In this document: piece after piece, positions 1-9,837 of the stretch
How positions within the stretch are numbered: position 1 is the first letter of the stretch
Layout of the letters: each line of letters opens with the position of its first letter
From: Gelatoporia subvermispora B
Taxonomy: Eukaryota; Basidiomycota; Agaricomycetes; Polyporales; Gelatoporiaceae
Direction: 5' to 3'
Assembly: GCA_000320605.2 (NCBI GenBank)
Contig: KB445810.1
Coordinates: 501,722 to 565,721, forward strand
DNA: 64,000 bases
Notes under the pieces: model-generated
Database searches by the model: none
What the model was told of the DNA's origin: nothing
Seen by the model: only the letters and a program-made list of their open reading frames with translations
Position numbers and translations under genes: made by a program

Positions 1-1
1 C

Positions 2-1984
2 GATGGTGGCCTTCAAACAATCTCTGATTTGCACCCACTCTATCAACCGCTGCTATATGTGTTGCTCTTTCCATCTGGACAGCAGGGTTGGCACCCAAAG
101 ATCCCATTGTGTTTGGATCATGCATCGGCAGATGGCATTGCCCCTGATGATGACATTGATCACGACCATCCTGCGCCTGATGTTGATAATTCATCTGATG
201 AGCATTCACGTAAACGCACATTTGTCACACTTCGTGAATATGCGGCATACCATCTGCATACAAGAGAGAATAGGAATGGTCAAGCTCTACATCCCCGCAG
301 TGAACCAGTTAATTTGCATCGTGGTGGCACTCTATTTCAGCAATTCTGTGTTGACAACTGGGCCACAACTGATCAACAACGACTAGGATGGTTAGGCCGT
401 AATCAAAGCAAGCTGCGCACAGATCTATATCGTGGCTTGGCAGATGCGGTGGCGCATGATACAAATCTGGCTACAATTGGCACGTGGACAATTCTCCCTT
501 TGTCATATATTGCTAGAATGCGATGCATGCGAGGATGGTATCAGGACTCGATGGCAATTGTACGGGAGATTGGGCACCCAGACATCTTTCTTACTATGAC
601 CTGTAATCCAAAGTGGAAGGAGATTGAGGATGAGCTTTTGCCTGGACAAACAGCTGCGGATCGGCCGGACTTGGTGGCACGTGTCTTCAAGATGAAGGCT
701 AATGCATTGATCGATGATCTGTTCCAAAAGCACATCTTTGGGCGAACAGTTGCGCGCATCTATACTATTGAATACCAAAAGCGAGGCCTTCCATATATGC
801 ATCTCATCATCTTTCTGCACCATGATGACAAGTTATCAATACCGGAGCGTGTTGATCAGGTTATCTCAGCTGAGATTCCTGACCCAGTAACTGATCCTGC
901 TTTGCATGAGAAAGTGCTGAAATACATGATTCACACTCCTTGCGGTGCTGAAAATCCTACTGCTCCCTGTATGGACAAGGGAAAGTGCACCAAGAACTTT
1001 CCCAAGCCCTTTCGCGAAGCAACTGTGATGTCAGAAGATGCATACACATCTTATATGCGGCGTGATACTGGCCAGGAGTTCACAATCAATGCCCGAGGTC
1101 GAGAGGTCAAGGTCAATAATAGCCATGTGGTCCCTTACTCTCCTTATCTCCTCATGCGGTACGACTGTCACATCAATGTGGAATGCGTCTATTCAATCAA
1201 GTCCATCAAGTATATGCATAAATATATATACAAGGGCCACGACCGCATCTCCATGGGTGTTGGAACAAAGATAGATGAGATCCAGCTTCACTTGGACGCA
1301 CGTTATGTCTCTGCATGCGAGTCTGTATGGCGACTGCTCAAGTTTCGCATGCATGATGAGTTTCCAACAGTTCAGCGGTTGCAAGTGCATCTATCAAATG
1401 AGCACTCTGTCATGTTCCATGAATCAGACAATCCTGTGGAAGCTCTGGCACGAGGCGAAAAGGGGACCACATTGACCGCATTTTTTGATGCCAATTGCAC
1501 TATTCCTGCAGCACGTGCATTGCTATATCAAGATATGCCCAGCCTATTCACCTTCAATAAAACAACACGGAAGTGAAAGTTACGTGCAAATGCACACAAG
1601 ACAGGGGCAATTGGTCGCATCTACTTTGTGCATCCAGCAAGTGGGGAACGCTACTATTTGTGTTTGCTTCTGACTGTTGTACGAGGTCCTACAAGCTTCA
1701 AAGCTGTGCGTACTGTGGGCGGGGTAGTCTTTCCAACATTCAAGCAGGCATGCTTTGCACGCGGCCTTTTGCAAGATGATGGCGAGTGGAAGCAATGTCT
1801 CAGTGAGGCAGCACTGATGGCATCTGGCTTTTAACTGCGGGCCCTCTTTACAAGTATACTCAGAGACTGCAATCCTGTTGAACCATTGGTCCTTTGGGTT
1901 ACCTTTCGCGATCACATATGCAATGATCTTCACCACCGTCTGCAGAGTATGGGTTTTGCAGAACCAACAGAAGCTGGATCTATG
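2..1984 (+). pseudogene. Helitron Rep region, interrupted
   Basis: The frame is open from the first bases of the window, so the N-terminus is missing. It reads the conserved Helitron stretch around HPLYQPLLYVLLFPSG, then the Helitron-like N-terminal and Rep block, including a YTIEYQKRGLPYMHLIIF segment equivalent to the Rep two-His region (here the first His position reads Tyr, M/H follows). Frame 2 meets TGA at 1574-1576, continues recognisably after it (GERYYLCLLLTVVRGPTSF), meets TAA at 1832-1834, and continues again to about 1980. There homology moves to frame 1 and runs into the helicase. The TGA sits where relatives usually have Trp. The pattern is neutral decay of one long ORF, not introns: no GT-AG pair removes these stops cleanly. 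Confidence 0.9.
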
Positions 1985-3597
1985 ACTATGGTCTATTTCT
2001 AATTGAACGGAACCTGCGCACACACAACCAATCCCTTGCCAACTTCCAGCCTATGCCATTACCAGTAATGGAATGGGAGGATGCTCAGCACAATCATCTT
2101 ATTGCTGAGCAACGGGACTTTGACCAAGCTGAACTGGCATTGCAGGCAGCTGAGCAGTCCGAGCAAATGAACACAGAGCAGACAGCAGCAATGGAGGAGA
2201 TTCTGGACTCTGTGCAACACCAACAAGGACGTGTATTCTTCCTCCATGGCCCTGCAGGCACTGGCAAAACCTTTTGCTACACGGCCATTTGTGCTCAGCT
2301 ACGCAGTCAAGGCAAAATTGTGCTATGTGTTGCATCATCTGGGATTGCCGCATTGCTTCTGGATGCAGGTCGCACAGTACATTCCAGGTTCCGTGTCCCT
2401 ATCAACATTCATGAAACCTCCATGTGCAGCATTCGCAAAAATGATCTTCTGGCTGACTTACTACGTCAAACCGACCTTATCATTTGGGATGAAGCACCTA
2501 TGCAGCACCATTACATTGCTGGAGCAGTTGATCGCACACTACGTGATATCCGTGACTCTAACCGTCTATTTGGCGGTATTACTGTTGTGATGGGCGGAGA
2601 CTTTCAGCAAATTTTGCCAGTCATCTTACGTGGTTCACGTGCTCAAATTGTTGGGGCCTCTCTGCCACGGTCTACATGGTGGCCTGGAAATGTCAAGGTA
2701 CTATTCTTACGCAGCAACATGCGCTTGGGACAAAGTGCTGAGGATCGCGCATATGCTCAATGGCTACAAGAAATGGGCAATGGTCAGCATACTGCTGCGG
2801 ATGGCTCTATTACTCTTCCTGCTCATATGAGACTTGCCAACAATTCACTTCAAGGCCTTATCAATACCATTTACCCTGAGCTGGATAAAGACCGCCCACT
2901 TCCCCCTGACGATGACTACTTTCTCAATCGCACCATTCTAAGCTCACGCAATGCTGATGTCCATGACATTAATGCAAAAGTTCTGGAACGCATGCCTGGC
3001 AATGACTTGGTCTTTCATAGTGCAGACTCTGTGGTTGTGGACAAGGACACCAATGCCGAGTATGCACAAGATGCTTACCCACCTGAGCTACTTAGCGCAA
3101 TCAATGCCTCTGCATTACCACTGTCTAAGCTCACCCTCAAAATTGGCTGCCCACTCATGATTTTGCGTAATCTGGATCCTGCTAATGGTGTTTGCAATGG
3201 CACCCATGCTATTCTTACCCGAGCATCCGACCGAGTATTAGAGGTGCGGCTCATTGGAGGCAACCATGCGGGCAAGTTGGTCTTTATTCCACGCATGACC
3301 TGCACTGCTGGAGAAGGAGACACCGGAATACCATATGAGCTCAAGCGACATCAATTCCCAGTTCGCCTGGCATTCGCAATGACGATCAACAAGGCACAAG
3401 GACAATCACTCAAGCAAGTCGGATTAGACCTGCGCGTGCCAGTATTCACACATGGTCAACTTTATGTTGCTCTGTCCCATGTAACATCTGCTGCAAGAAT
3501 AAAGGTGTTGTTTCCTTCAGACTCAGAGTCTACAACTACCAAAAATATTGTATACTCTGAGATTCTATTATGGTGGGTATTTTTGTTCCTTATTTGA
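1984..3597 (+). pseudogene. Helitron PIF1-like DNA helicase region
   Basis: An open frame of more than 500 codons encodes the C-terminal superfamily 1 helicase of the Helitron. Visible motifs in order: Walker A GPAGTGKT near 2254, motif Ia VASSGIAALLL, Walker B IIWDEAPM, the motif III region VVMGGDFQQILPV, later motifs GCPLMILRNLDP and MTINKAQGQSL, and the terminal LYVALSHVTS. It ends with NIVYSEILL, the usual end of Helitron helicases, plus a short extra tail. The Met at 2053 is internal. The true upstream continuation is the Rep frame, from which it is separated by a frameshift near 1975-1985. The helicase part alone looks intact, but it lacks its own initiation context. Confidence 0.92.
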
Positions 3598-3703
3598 TTG
3601 TTGTGTTAATAGGTCATTTGTAGCGAATGAGACAACACCACATGGTATTGTATGTAGATTGAATTGTACTTAATATATAACAATGATTATTTGTAATTGC
3701 GAA

Positions 3704-3732
3704 CCCGTGGTGTCCACGGGCGCCGTTGCTGG
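3704..3732 (+). repeat. Helitron 3' terminal hairpin and CTGG end
   Basis: A perfect 7-bp stem (3704-3710 with 3714-3720) closed by TGT. An outer GCG/CGC pairing extends it across an AA bulge. After eight unpaired bases the element ends CTGG with T at 3733. In Helitrons this hairpin serves as the rolling-circle termination signal. Confidence 0.85.
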
Positions 3733-4158
3733 TACCACACACATGGTATGAACCTCTTCTATCCCTCATGACCTGACGGCTTTCCACGCACGGACCCCGT
3801 CAATTCATGCTCGTTGCTATGACCGCCCTCCTGTCCAGCCTGTCTTGCCTCTGTCCCTTGCCTCCTGTCTACTTTGTGGAGCCAACAACGGCGCTGTGTG
3901 CCTGCTTCTGCAGCTGATCTCCCCTTATCTAAAACTGTCTCCCACATCTGTGCGAATTGTCAATGAACACGGCGGCTCCGCGCTGCCGAGGAGAGCGTCC
4001 GAGCGGTCACCGCTTCGCAATCTGCAACCTTCAGTGGTCGGTACCGTGTGTTAGGATTCAAGTTTCATACACGCCTTCTGGTATGCAATGCGCGTATGAA
4101 CCGAATTTGAATCAAAAGGTAGAAGATAACTGGTACAAGATTACCATATCTCATGCTG
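3733..4158. other. Intergenic flank of the Helitron
   Basis: No gene is supportable here. There are only short overlapping frames without family signatures. This is the host DNA into which the Helitron inserted. Confidence 0.5.
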
Positions 4159-4683
4159 CTACTTGACGCCCGTCATCTCTGGATCAACCAGTTGTTCCAC
4201 GTAATACACAAGTTTTCTCTGCTCACCGCACGCGATCGCAAGCGCAAGCATACCATCGGACCATCGTATAAATTTATATCTGTTCATTTTGCATATAGGC
4301 TTCTTACCTTCGGGTCCTGGGCGACGGTGCCGCCAGGCGAGACACAGGGCTCGGCTATCCGGGCACGGTATGTCACCGTCTGCTGCCGAGTCGGCATCTG
4401 GCCAATCTCCATACATGAAGTCCAGTGCCTTGCCCTCGGGTTGGTATGATCCAAGACAGAGATTGTTTGCTGAGAGCTTACCATCGCTGAGTCGCCGGAT
4501 TTCTGTCACATATGCGCGGCTCTGCTTGCGATTGACCAACCCGCGTCTGACCCTGTGGTTCAAGCGTTGCATTACATTTCGATTGCTTGAATGCTGCCAG
4601 TCGCGGCCCCGAACGTATACTTCCTCAATATTCAGGGGTATGGTGTCAAGACCATCGTGTTTTAGTTGCGTCCATGGGAGCAA
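4159..4683 (-). CDS. Uncertain ORF of 174 codons
   Basis: An uninterrupted frame just downstream of the RNase T2 gene, on the same strand. I recognise no family. The N-terminal half is basic (RRGLVNRKQSRAYVTEIRR), the middle is acidic (DWPDADSAADGDIPC), and two good donor-like GTAAG sites fall inside it (after the LSDG and PGPEG positions), so it may hold exons of a spliced gene instead of one ORF. It could also be chance. No signal peptide or membrane segment is seen. Confidence 0.25.
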   Translation of the reverse strand: MLPWTQLKHDGLDTIPLNIEEVYVRGRDWQHSSNRNVMQRLNHRVRRGLVNRKQSRAYVTEIRRLSDGKLSANNLCLGSYQPEGKALDFMYGDWPDADSAADGDIPCPDSRALCLAWRHRRPGPEGKKPICKMNRYKFIRWSDGMLALAIACGEQRKLVYYVEQLVDPEMTGVK

Positions 4684-4842
4684 GTTGTATCATACAAGGT
4701 CCTGTAATATCACAGCTCATCGAGCACCCGGTTCAAAACGTCCTGTTCCTCCGACCCCCTCTCCTCAGTCTCTGATCGGCTGTTAACGTTACCAGTCCAG
4801 ACACCGTGAGAGTGTCGTCACACGCTCGGTCCCAGTCCATAC

Positions 4843-6124
4843 CTACCCTTTCTTGGGAGGGTACTTCACGCTGGACTTGCACGAACCGGACTCCGGGGAA
4901 TCTATGCATACGGGTGAGCGACGTTTACGAGCATGGCATCGTAAATATGATCTCACCAGTAGGGATAAACTCGCCGTCGATGACGGAGCCCTTGAGGTTG
5001 AAGTAGTAGCTGACTTGGGTGACAGTGCTGTCGTCACAGTCGAAAGTGGGGGTAGCCTATGTGACATTGTCATTGTCGAGGGACATCTCAATGACAAACA
5101 CATGCTTACGCCGAACTGCTTCTCAAGTGCCTCGGTCAGCTCAGAGAGCGAGTATGACTTGCTCGAGCTGGGCGTTATGTCGGCGTCCTCGAGCCAGTCG
5201 AAAGTGGGCAGCGTCTAATCCGCGTCAGCTACGAATGACTTCCAGATCTAGTCGAGATACCTGGAAGAGGTTGACAACAGTCTCAAAAAATGCGACTGCC
5301 TCTGCACCCTTGGGGCTACCCTCAGGGAGACAGTCGACCTGCAACGTGCTGTAGCAAGTTCCGTGAGTCGCCCACTCGTGCTGTGATGATGGTTCAGCCT
5401 GAGCGCAGTTGTTGATATTCTCGGCGAGGCTCACCTCCCAGAGCTCCTCATTGCTGCCATCGTCGTTCAACCAGAACTAAGATACACACGTAAGACTTCG
5501 TCGAGCAGGCAGTGAAATTGTAATTGTACCTGGTTCATGAAGTCAAGAGTGCTGGTAGCGCCCTGATTCTCCAGGAGCTACTTGGAATCAGATCAATGTC
5601 ATGACTGACTTACGCTATCACTTACAGAGGAGATGTCGGTGTAGTCGCGAGAGGGATCGCAGTCCTCGCTGAAGGAGCCATCGCAGCTGCATCAGGCTGT
5701 GAGATTTCAATATCCCGAGACAGATGCGTAGACGAAGCGTACTTGTCGGGCCAGAGACCGTGGATGGTCCAGCTGTCAGAAGGACTGCCGGAGACATCGG
5801 TGTCCCAGAACTATAACATATAGGATCAGCTTTGCTCGATGGTGTAGCGTTAGGCGCTCCATACCTGGGTCTGCAGTATAAGACCCTGATTGGGACGGGA
5901 TCAGCGACGATCGGCGGTCTGATCCCGGGGGCACTTACTCCTGGAGACTCGAAGCAGCAAAGGTTTGTCTCGCGGGTCGTGTTGTGGCAGGATGCGGGTC
6001 CGCTGGTGCTGCAGCCGGAACTGATACGCTTTGTGAGGCTGGAGGAAATCCCGAAAGGCGATGCCTCGGGCTTAGCCACGGAGGCGCCTACGAGGGCACC
6101 AAGGACAAGAGCAGCGCTGAGCAT
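4843..6124 (-). CDS. Secreted ribonuclease T2
   Basis: A ten-exon gene for a 269-residue extracellular endoribonuclease that cleaves RNA through 2',3'-cyclic phosphates. Exons (plus coordinates, in coding order): 6124-5939, 5885-5865, 5810-5743, 5686-5626, 5577-5530, 5476-5435, 5380-5261, 5214-5110, 5056-4957, 4901-4843. All introns are 46-56 nt GT-AG and the frame closes at TAG. The N-terminus is a signal peptide (LSAALVLGALVGASVA) followed by a KR site. Both catalytic motifs are present once introns are removed: WTIHGLWPD (exon 3) and HEWATHGTC (exon 7), giving the two catalytic His and the Glu. Many Cys and an NTT glycosylation site fit a secreted enzyme. Exon 2 is a 21-nt microexon. A donor-like GTAGGT overlaps the stop, so a C-terminal extension in an alternative transcript cannot be excluded. 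Confidence 0.93.
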
Positions 6125-7089
6125 GGCTCAAGTGCAGGGGCTGGATGAAGGATTTAAAAAATGTTGCAGCGGGGCCAACCACTGAGTTAGCATCTCTTGG
6201 GAGGAAGGCATTTATATCTTCTCGCTCGATCATCATACCCGTGCCAGTATCACCGCAAGACGATCATGACCAGTTCTTGCCACCGAAAGCACTGGAAAAT
6301 CATGCCGCAGGGGAATCCGAACGGCCTGTCAGGATGATGATGAGGGCAATGTGGAGGGTGGGAGATAGCTCCCGATAGCTGTCTACCGAACGCGGGGCCA
6401 TGCGCTGCATCGAAGGAGCATGGTCAAGCCTTCCGCGTATGGCATTTTTGGCGGACAAGAGGGCTGCTCGCCACCACGCCGACCCCGAAGCGACCATACG
6501 AGTACCTCCTCTTCTCATACTCCGACACGCACGAGGACCTGCTACGATGACATGACACAGCGAAGAGACGTATTATTGGAATCAGCCTCGAACAGAGCCT
6601 ACTCCAGATGGGAGCAGTGGACAGGCGCCTGGCACCATGATGAACGTTGGCGGGGATACCGGCTGCGCCTACGAGTGCACATGGGCGAGAAGCATCCAGT
6701 GTTCGATTTCACGATCAACGTTCGAACGTGCCGCAGCCGAGACCCCTCTAAGGTTCCAGGATGCGCCGGTCGTCCTACTATAGCTGCGACCGCGCTCGGA
6801 GCTTGGCGCACGTGGAGAAGGTAGTGAGCCTGTTAGACATCCGAACCTAGAGCCTGCTGCCCCATAACCGAAGAACAGCACTCGACCCCGCACGGCCTTA
6901 CTGGCGCCGAATGAACATAGCAACAACTGAGCCCGGCTTTCATCCCAGGACATATACTCCCGCACACCCTCGACATCTCCAAGTGGAGGTGGAGTACACC
7001 ATCTCACCTCCATGTGGCTTCTAGCCGATACAATAAGCAACTTTCATTAGATCGCGTGTAGATCTCGTGCTGGGACCTGGGGTATAGTT
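6125..7089. other. Intergenic, RNase T2 start to ALDH stop
   Basis: Apart from the TATA candidate I see nothing supportable. Short open frames on both strands lack codon-pair or domain signals. The span holds the promoter of the RNase gene and the 3' region of the aldehyde dehydrogenase gene. Confidence 0.5.
6210..6217 (-). promoter_or_regulatory. Probable TATA box of the RNase T2 gene
   Basis: ATATAAAT on the minus strand, about 86-93 nt upstream of the start codon at 6124, a normal distance for fungal TATA elements. Confidence 0.5.
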
Positions 7090-9528
7090 CTACTGCTTCG
7101 AAGCCCGTACGAGCCTCATCACAGCCTCGATCCGCGTGCGCCACTCCTCCGCATAGACGAATCCAATCAGCCCGCTGATGAATTGCCTGCAACCCACGTT
7201 TCATCGACCCGCATGCCCTCGAAAAATGGAAGACGTACCAGCTTTGCGCCGCAGAGCGAATGGGGTAGTCGACTGGCCTTGGTATGCTCGTTGTGACAAG
7301 CCATCCGAAGCGGTCGACAACAATCGCCTTTGGATTGGTCAGGGCGCGAAGGCCTTCGGGGCCACCTGTGCAGACAAGAATCAGACGAAAGCACGGGGTG
7401 CAATATCTCATGATCCTACCAAATCGCCCATAACCGCTGGCTTTCGTGCCGCCGAACGGCAGGTCTTGACTGAGATCACGAACGTGAGCCTATGCTCATA
7501 GCATCTGATAAAGAACCTACTTCAGCTGTCGGGCGGTCAGAATGGAGCACGCGGTGAATAAAATCATGAGACTCACATAGAACACGCCAAAGTCATTGAT
7601 AGACACCATGCCGCACTCGAGCCGTTTTGCAACATCCATGCACTTCTCGGCGTCGGGCCCGAAGACGCTCGCACCGAGACCATACCGTGTTCCGTTGGCC
7701 AGTGCGATCGCCTCTTCGACGGTGTCGTATTTCAAAATGAGCGCTATCGGCGCAAACACTAAAGCGAGATCGATGTCACCCTGCTGTACCTTTAGTCGCA
7801 TCGTTTGGCCACTCACTTTCTCTTTGCGCGATCTCCGCGTGAGGGTGTACATTTCCAACCACAGTCAGTTGGAAGTATGATCCCTTCTCGAGCCATTGGT
7901 GTCGGTACCGGTGACCACCGATCTCGACACTAGCACCGTGATTTTCCTCTGCATCGTTAATGACACGTTCCAGGTCTTCAAATCTGTCCGAGGATATCAT
8001 TGCTCCGCAGTCTGGGTTCGGATCCACACCGTCCTGTCCTTGCGAAACTGAAGAGCCTAGACGCAAATTTGAAGCACGCTCGCACATCATCTCGTAGAGG
8101 TCTTCATACTGCGATGAATGGACGATCAAGCGTTCAATACCGATGCAGTTCTGCCCCACGTTCTGGCTGCGCGACGTCAGACGACACTTGGTTTGGTAAC
8201 CGCCAACAGTCAGTGCTCACAAGACACCACGCATGAGGATGCTTGACCACTTGTTGAGGTCCGTTCCAGGTAGCAATACGGCAGGGTCCTTGCCGCCGAG
8301 CTCTAGAGTGACAGGCGTGAGATGCTCTGTAGCAGCCATAGCCACCTGTGCAGTGCGATGAGATACAAGATCTCATGTTACCGTCCAGTACATACCTTTC
8401 TCCCCACTTCCTCAGAACCAATGAAAGTAATATGGCGGATAAGCGGAGACTTAGTCAAGGCCTCTGCTTCCTCAGGATAACAACAAACGAGCTATAGTAC
8501 TGTCGTTCAGGAATGTTTACGCGTTGAGCCTAAATATGCCTACCTGAACAAGGTCAGGACTGTGTCCACAGGCCTGCAAGCATGTCATGATGGCTCCAAT
8601 AAACCAACTTGAGGACCAGATGACATGTTCAGAGCACTTCACAACGATAGCATCTCCTGCAAACAGTGCAGCAAGAATGGGCGACCAAGCGTTATGAAGA
8701 GCTGTTAGATAGCCACGTTTCAGAGTAAGTTCCTCTGCAAGAAATTTCCGACGAACGGTAGTTCCAAGAGACGATGGCAGCCACTACACCCAGAGGTTCG
8801 TAGTGAACCTGAGATTTCTTGTAGCACATGAGGAGGTTGTTCCGCCTAGACTCTGGTCGGAGAACACTTTCTCCGTGTGAAAGCAGCCAGTCCATTTTGG
8901 AGCATGTCGTCAAAATCTCTCCTAGTGCAGCGTCAAGCACTACGTGAGCATTAACAGATCAGATGTGGCTGTGGTAAGTACTAATGCAGATCATACTCGT
9001 CTTGCCGGTATCTCTGCAAGCTACTTTCGCGCATGTTTCCTGATTATCGACTAGCCATTTCTTCAAGCTCCTGATGACACGTCTCCGGTCTGTGAACGAA
9101 GTCTGACGCCAAGCCTTTTGAGCGTGGTCAGCACGAGCAATTTTTTCCGCAATTTCGTCCCTTGAGTCTGCCAGCAAAGTCTCAAGGTGAAACCCAGTCG
9201 AAGGATCAAAAGCTGTGATGCATCTTCTTTCTGGAGGGAACGCTGCGGGTCTGAGCTCCGGGTGCATCTCGTGTGACCTCAAAGACGGCTCTTCAAGACG
9301 CGTCGCCTGGAAAGTCGGGCCAATTTGCTACGCGTATATTGTGAGCGGTCGCACAAAACAAGTAGCAAAGATGCATACGTGCGGAGCAGGGTGGCGGAAT
9401 GGTATTGCGCGATTTCGGATAGAGTGCCATCGCCACCAGACAAGGTATATCCCCCAGGCAAAGAAGAACGTGAGCAAGTATCCAAAGGCATGCGAGTCGT
9501 CATCGTCATAGTCGTAGCTGGACGCCAT
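7090..9528 (-). CDS. Membrane aldehyde dehydrogenase, MSC7-like
   Basis: An eleven-exon gene for a protein of about 622 residues that resembles yeast Msc7, an NAD(P)-dependent aldehyde dehydrogenase with an N-terminal membrane anchor. Exons in coding order: 9528-9379, 9327-8997, 8939-8757, 8701-8544, 8491-8396, 8345-8221, 8166-7817, 7758-7577, 7489-7420, 7365-7239, 7186-7090. Exon 1 carries an acidic run then a transmembrane helix (GYLLTFFFAWGIYLVWW). Catalytic features are all present after splicing: SWNYPLHN, the Glu in LELGGKDP and the nucleophile Cys in GQNCIGIER, then NPKAIVVDRFGWL and the C-terminal DYPIRSAAQSW typical of this subgroup. Exon 3 uses a weak GTTCGT donor. The acceptor of intron 8 is ambiguous: the only in-phase choice adds seven residues before QDLPFGG. 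Likely ER or outer membrane bound; the substrate is unknown. Confidence 0.93.
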
Positions 9529-9837
9529 GGCCGACGTGCGCGCTGTCGCGAATGGTGGCGGCGACGAGAGCAGGCGTGAGGTCGTCCGAGAGAGCCCGAC
9601 GGCAGAAAGGTTGTTCGACTTTGAGTTGGACTGCGATCGACACGCGTTGTGCACGTGATCCGTGTTATTTGCGGGGATTTGGCGCGGAGGTGGCGGAAGG
9701 GCAGTGCTAAGCGCCTGTGGTTGCAGGTGGCTGACTGGCCGGAAACGCCCTGCAGCGTGCTGGAGACGGCCGGACGTCATCCTAGCGTTCCTCATCCACC
9801 ACTCACACTTACTTTGTCGCGCAACGACGAGCTCAAC
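9529..9837. promoter_or_regulatory. Divergent upstream region, ALDH / RING gene
   Basis: 309 bp separates the two divergent start codons, so it probably holds both promoters. No clear TATA element stands out. Confidence 0.4.

Larger units (their letters stand above)
1..3732 (+). mobile_element. Helitron transposon, 3' part, decayed
   Basis: A rolling-circle DNA transposon that enters from the left edge. It encodes a Rep (HUH nuclease) region followed by a PIF1-family helicase, the RepHel order typical of Helitrons. At the 3' side there is a hairpin at 3704-3720 (arms CCCGTGG and CCACGGG, loop TGT), then CTGG at 3729-3732 followed by T. This matches the Helitron rule of a short hairpin about 10 nt before a CTRR end inserted before T. 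The 5' TC end lies outside the window. Coding is broken by two in-frame stops and a frameshift, so this copy cannot make an intact RepHel protein, although its end could still be mobilised in trans. The terminus is an inference from motif and spacing, not from an empty-site comparison. Confidence 0.93.

Noticed and set aside
4780..4842. Extra C-terminal exon of RNase T2 beyond the stop
   Set aside because: A GTAGGT donor overlaps the stop, but no downstream piece matches the known fungal T2 C-terminal domain.
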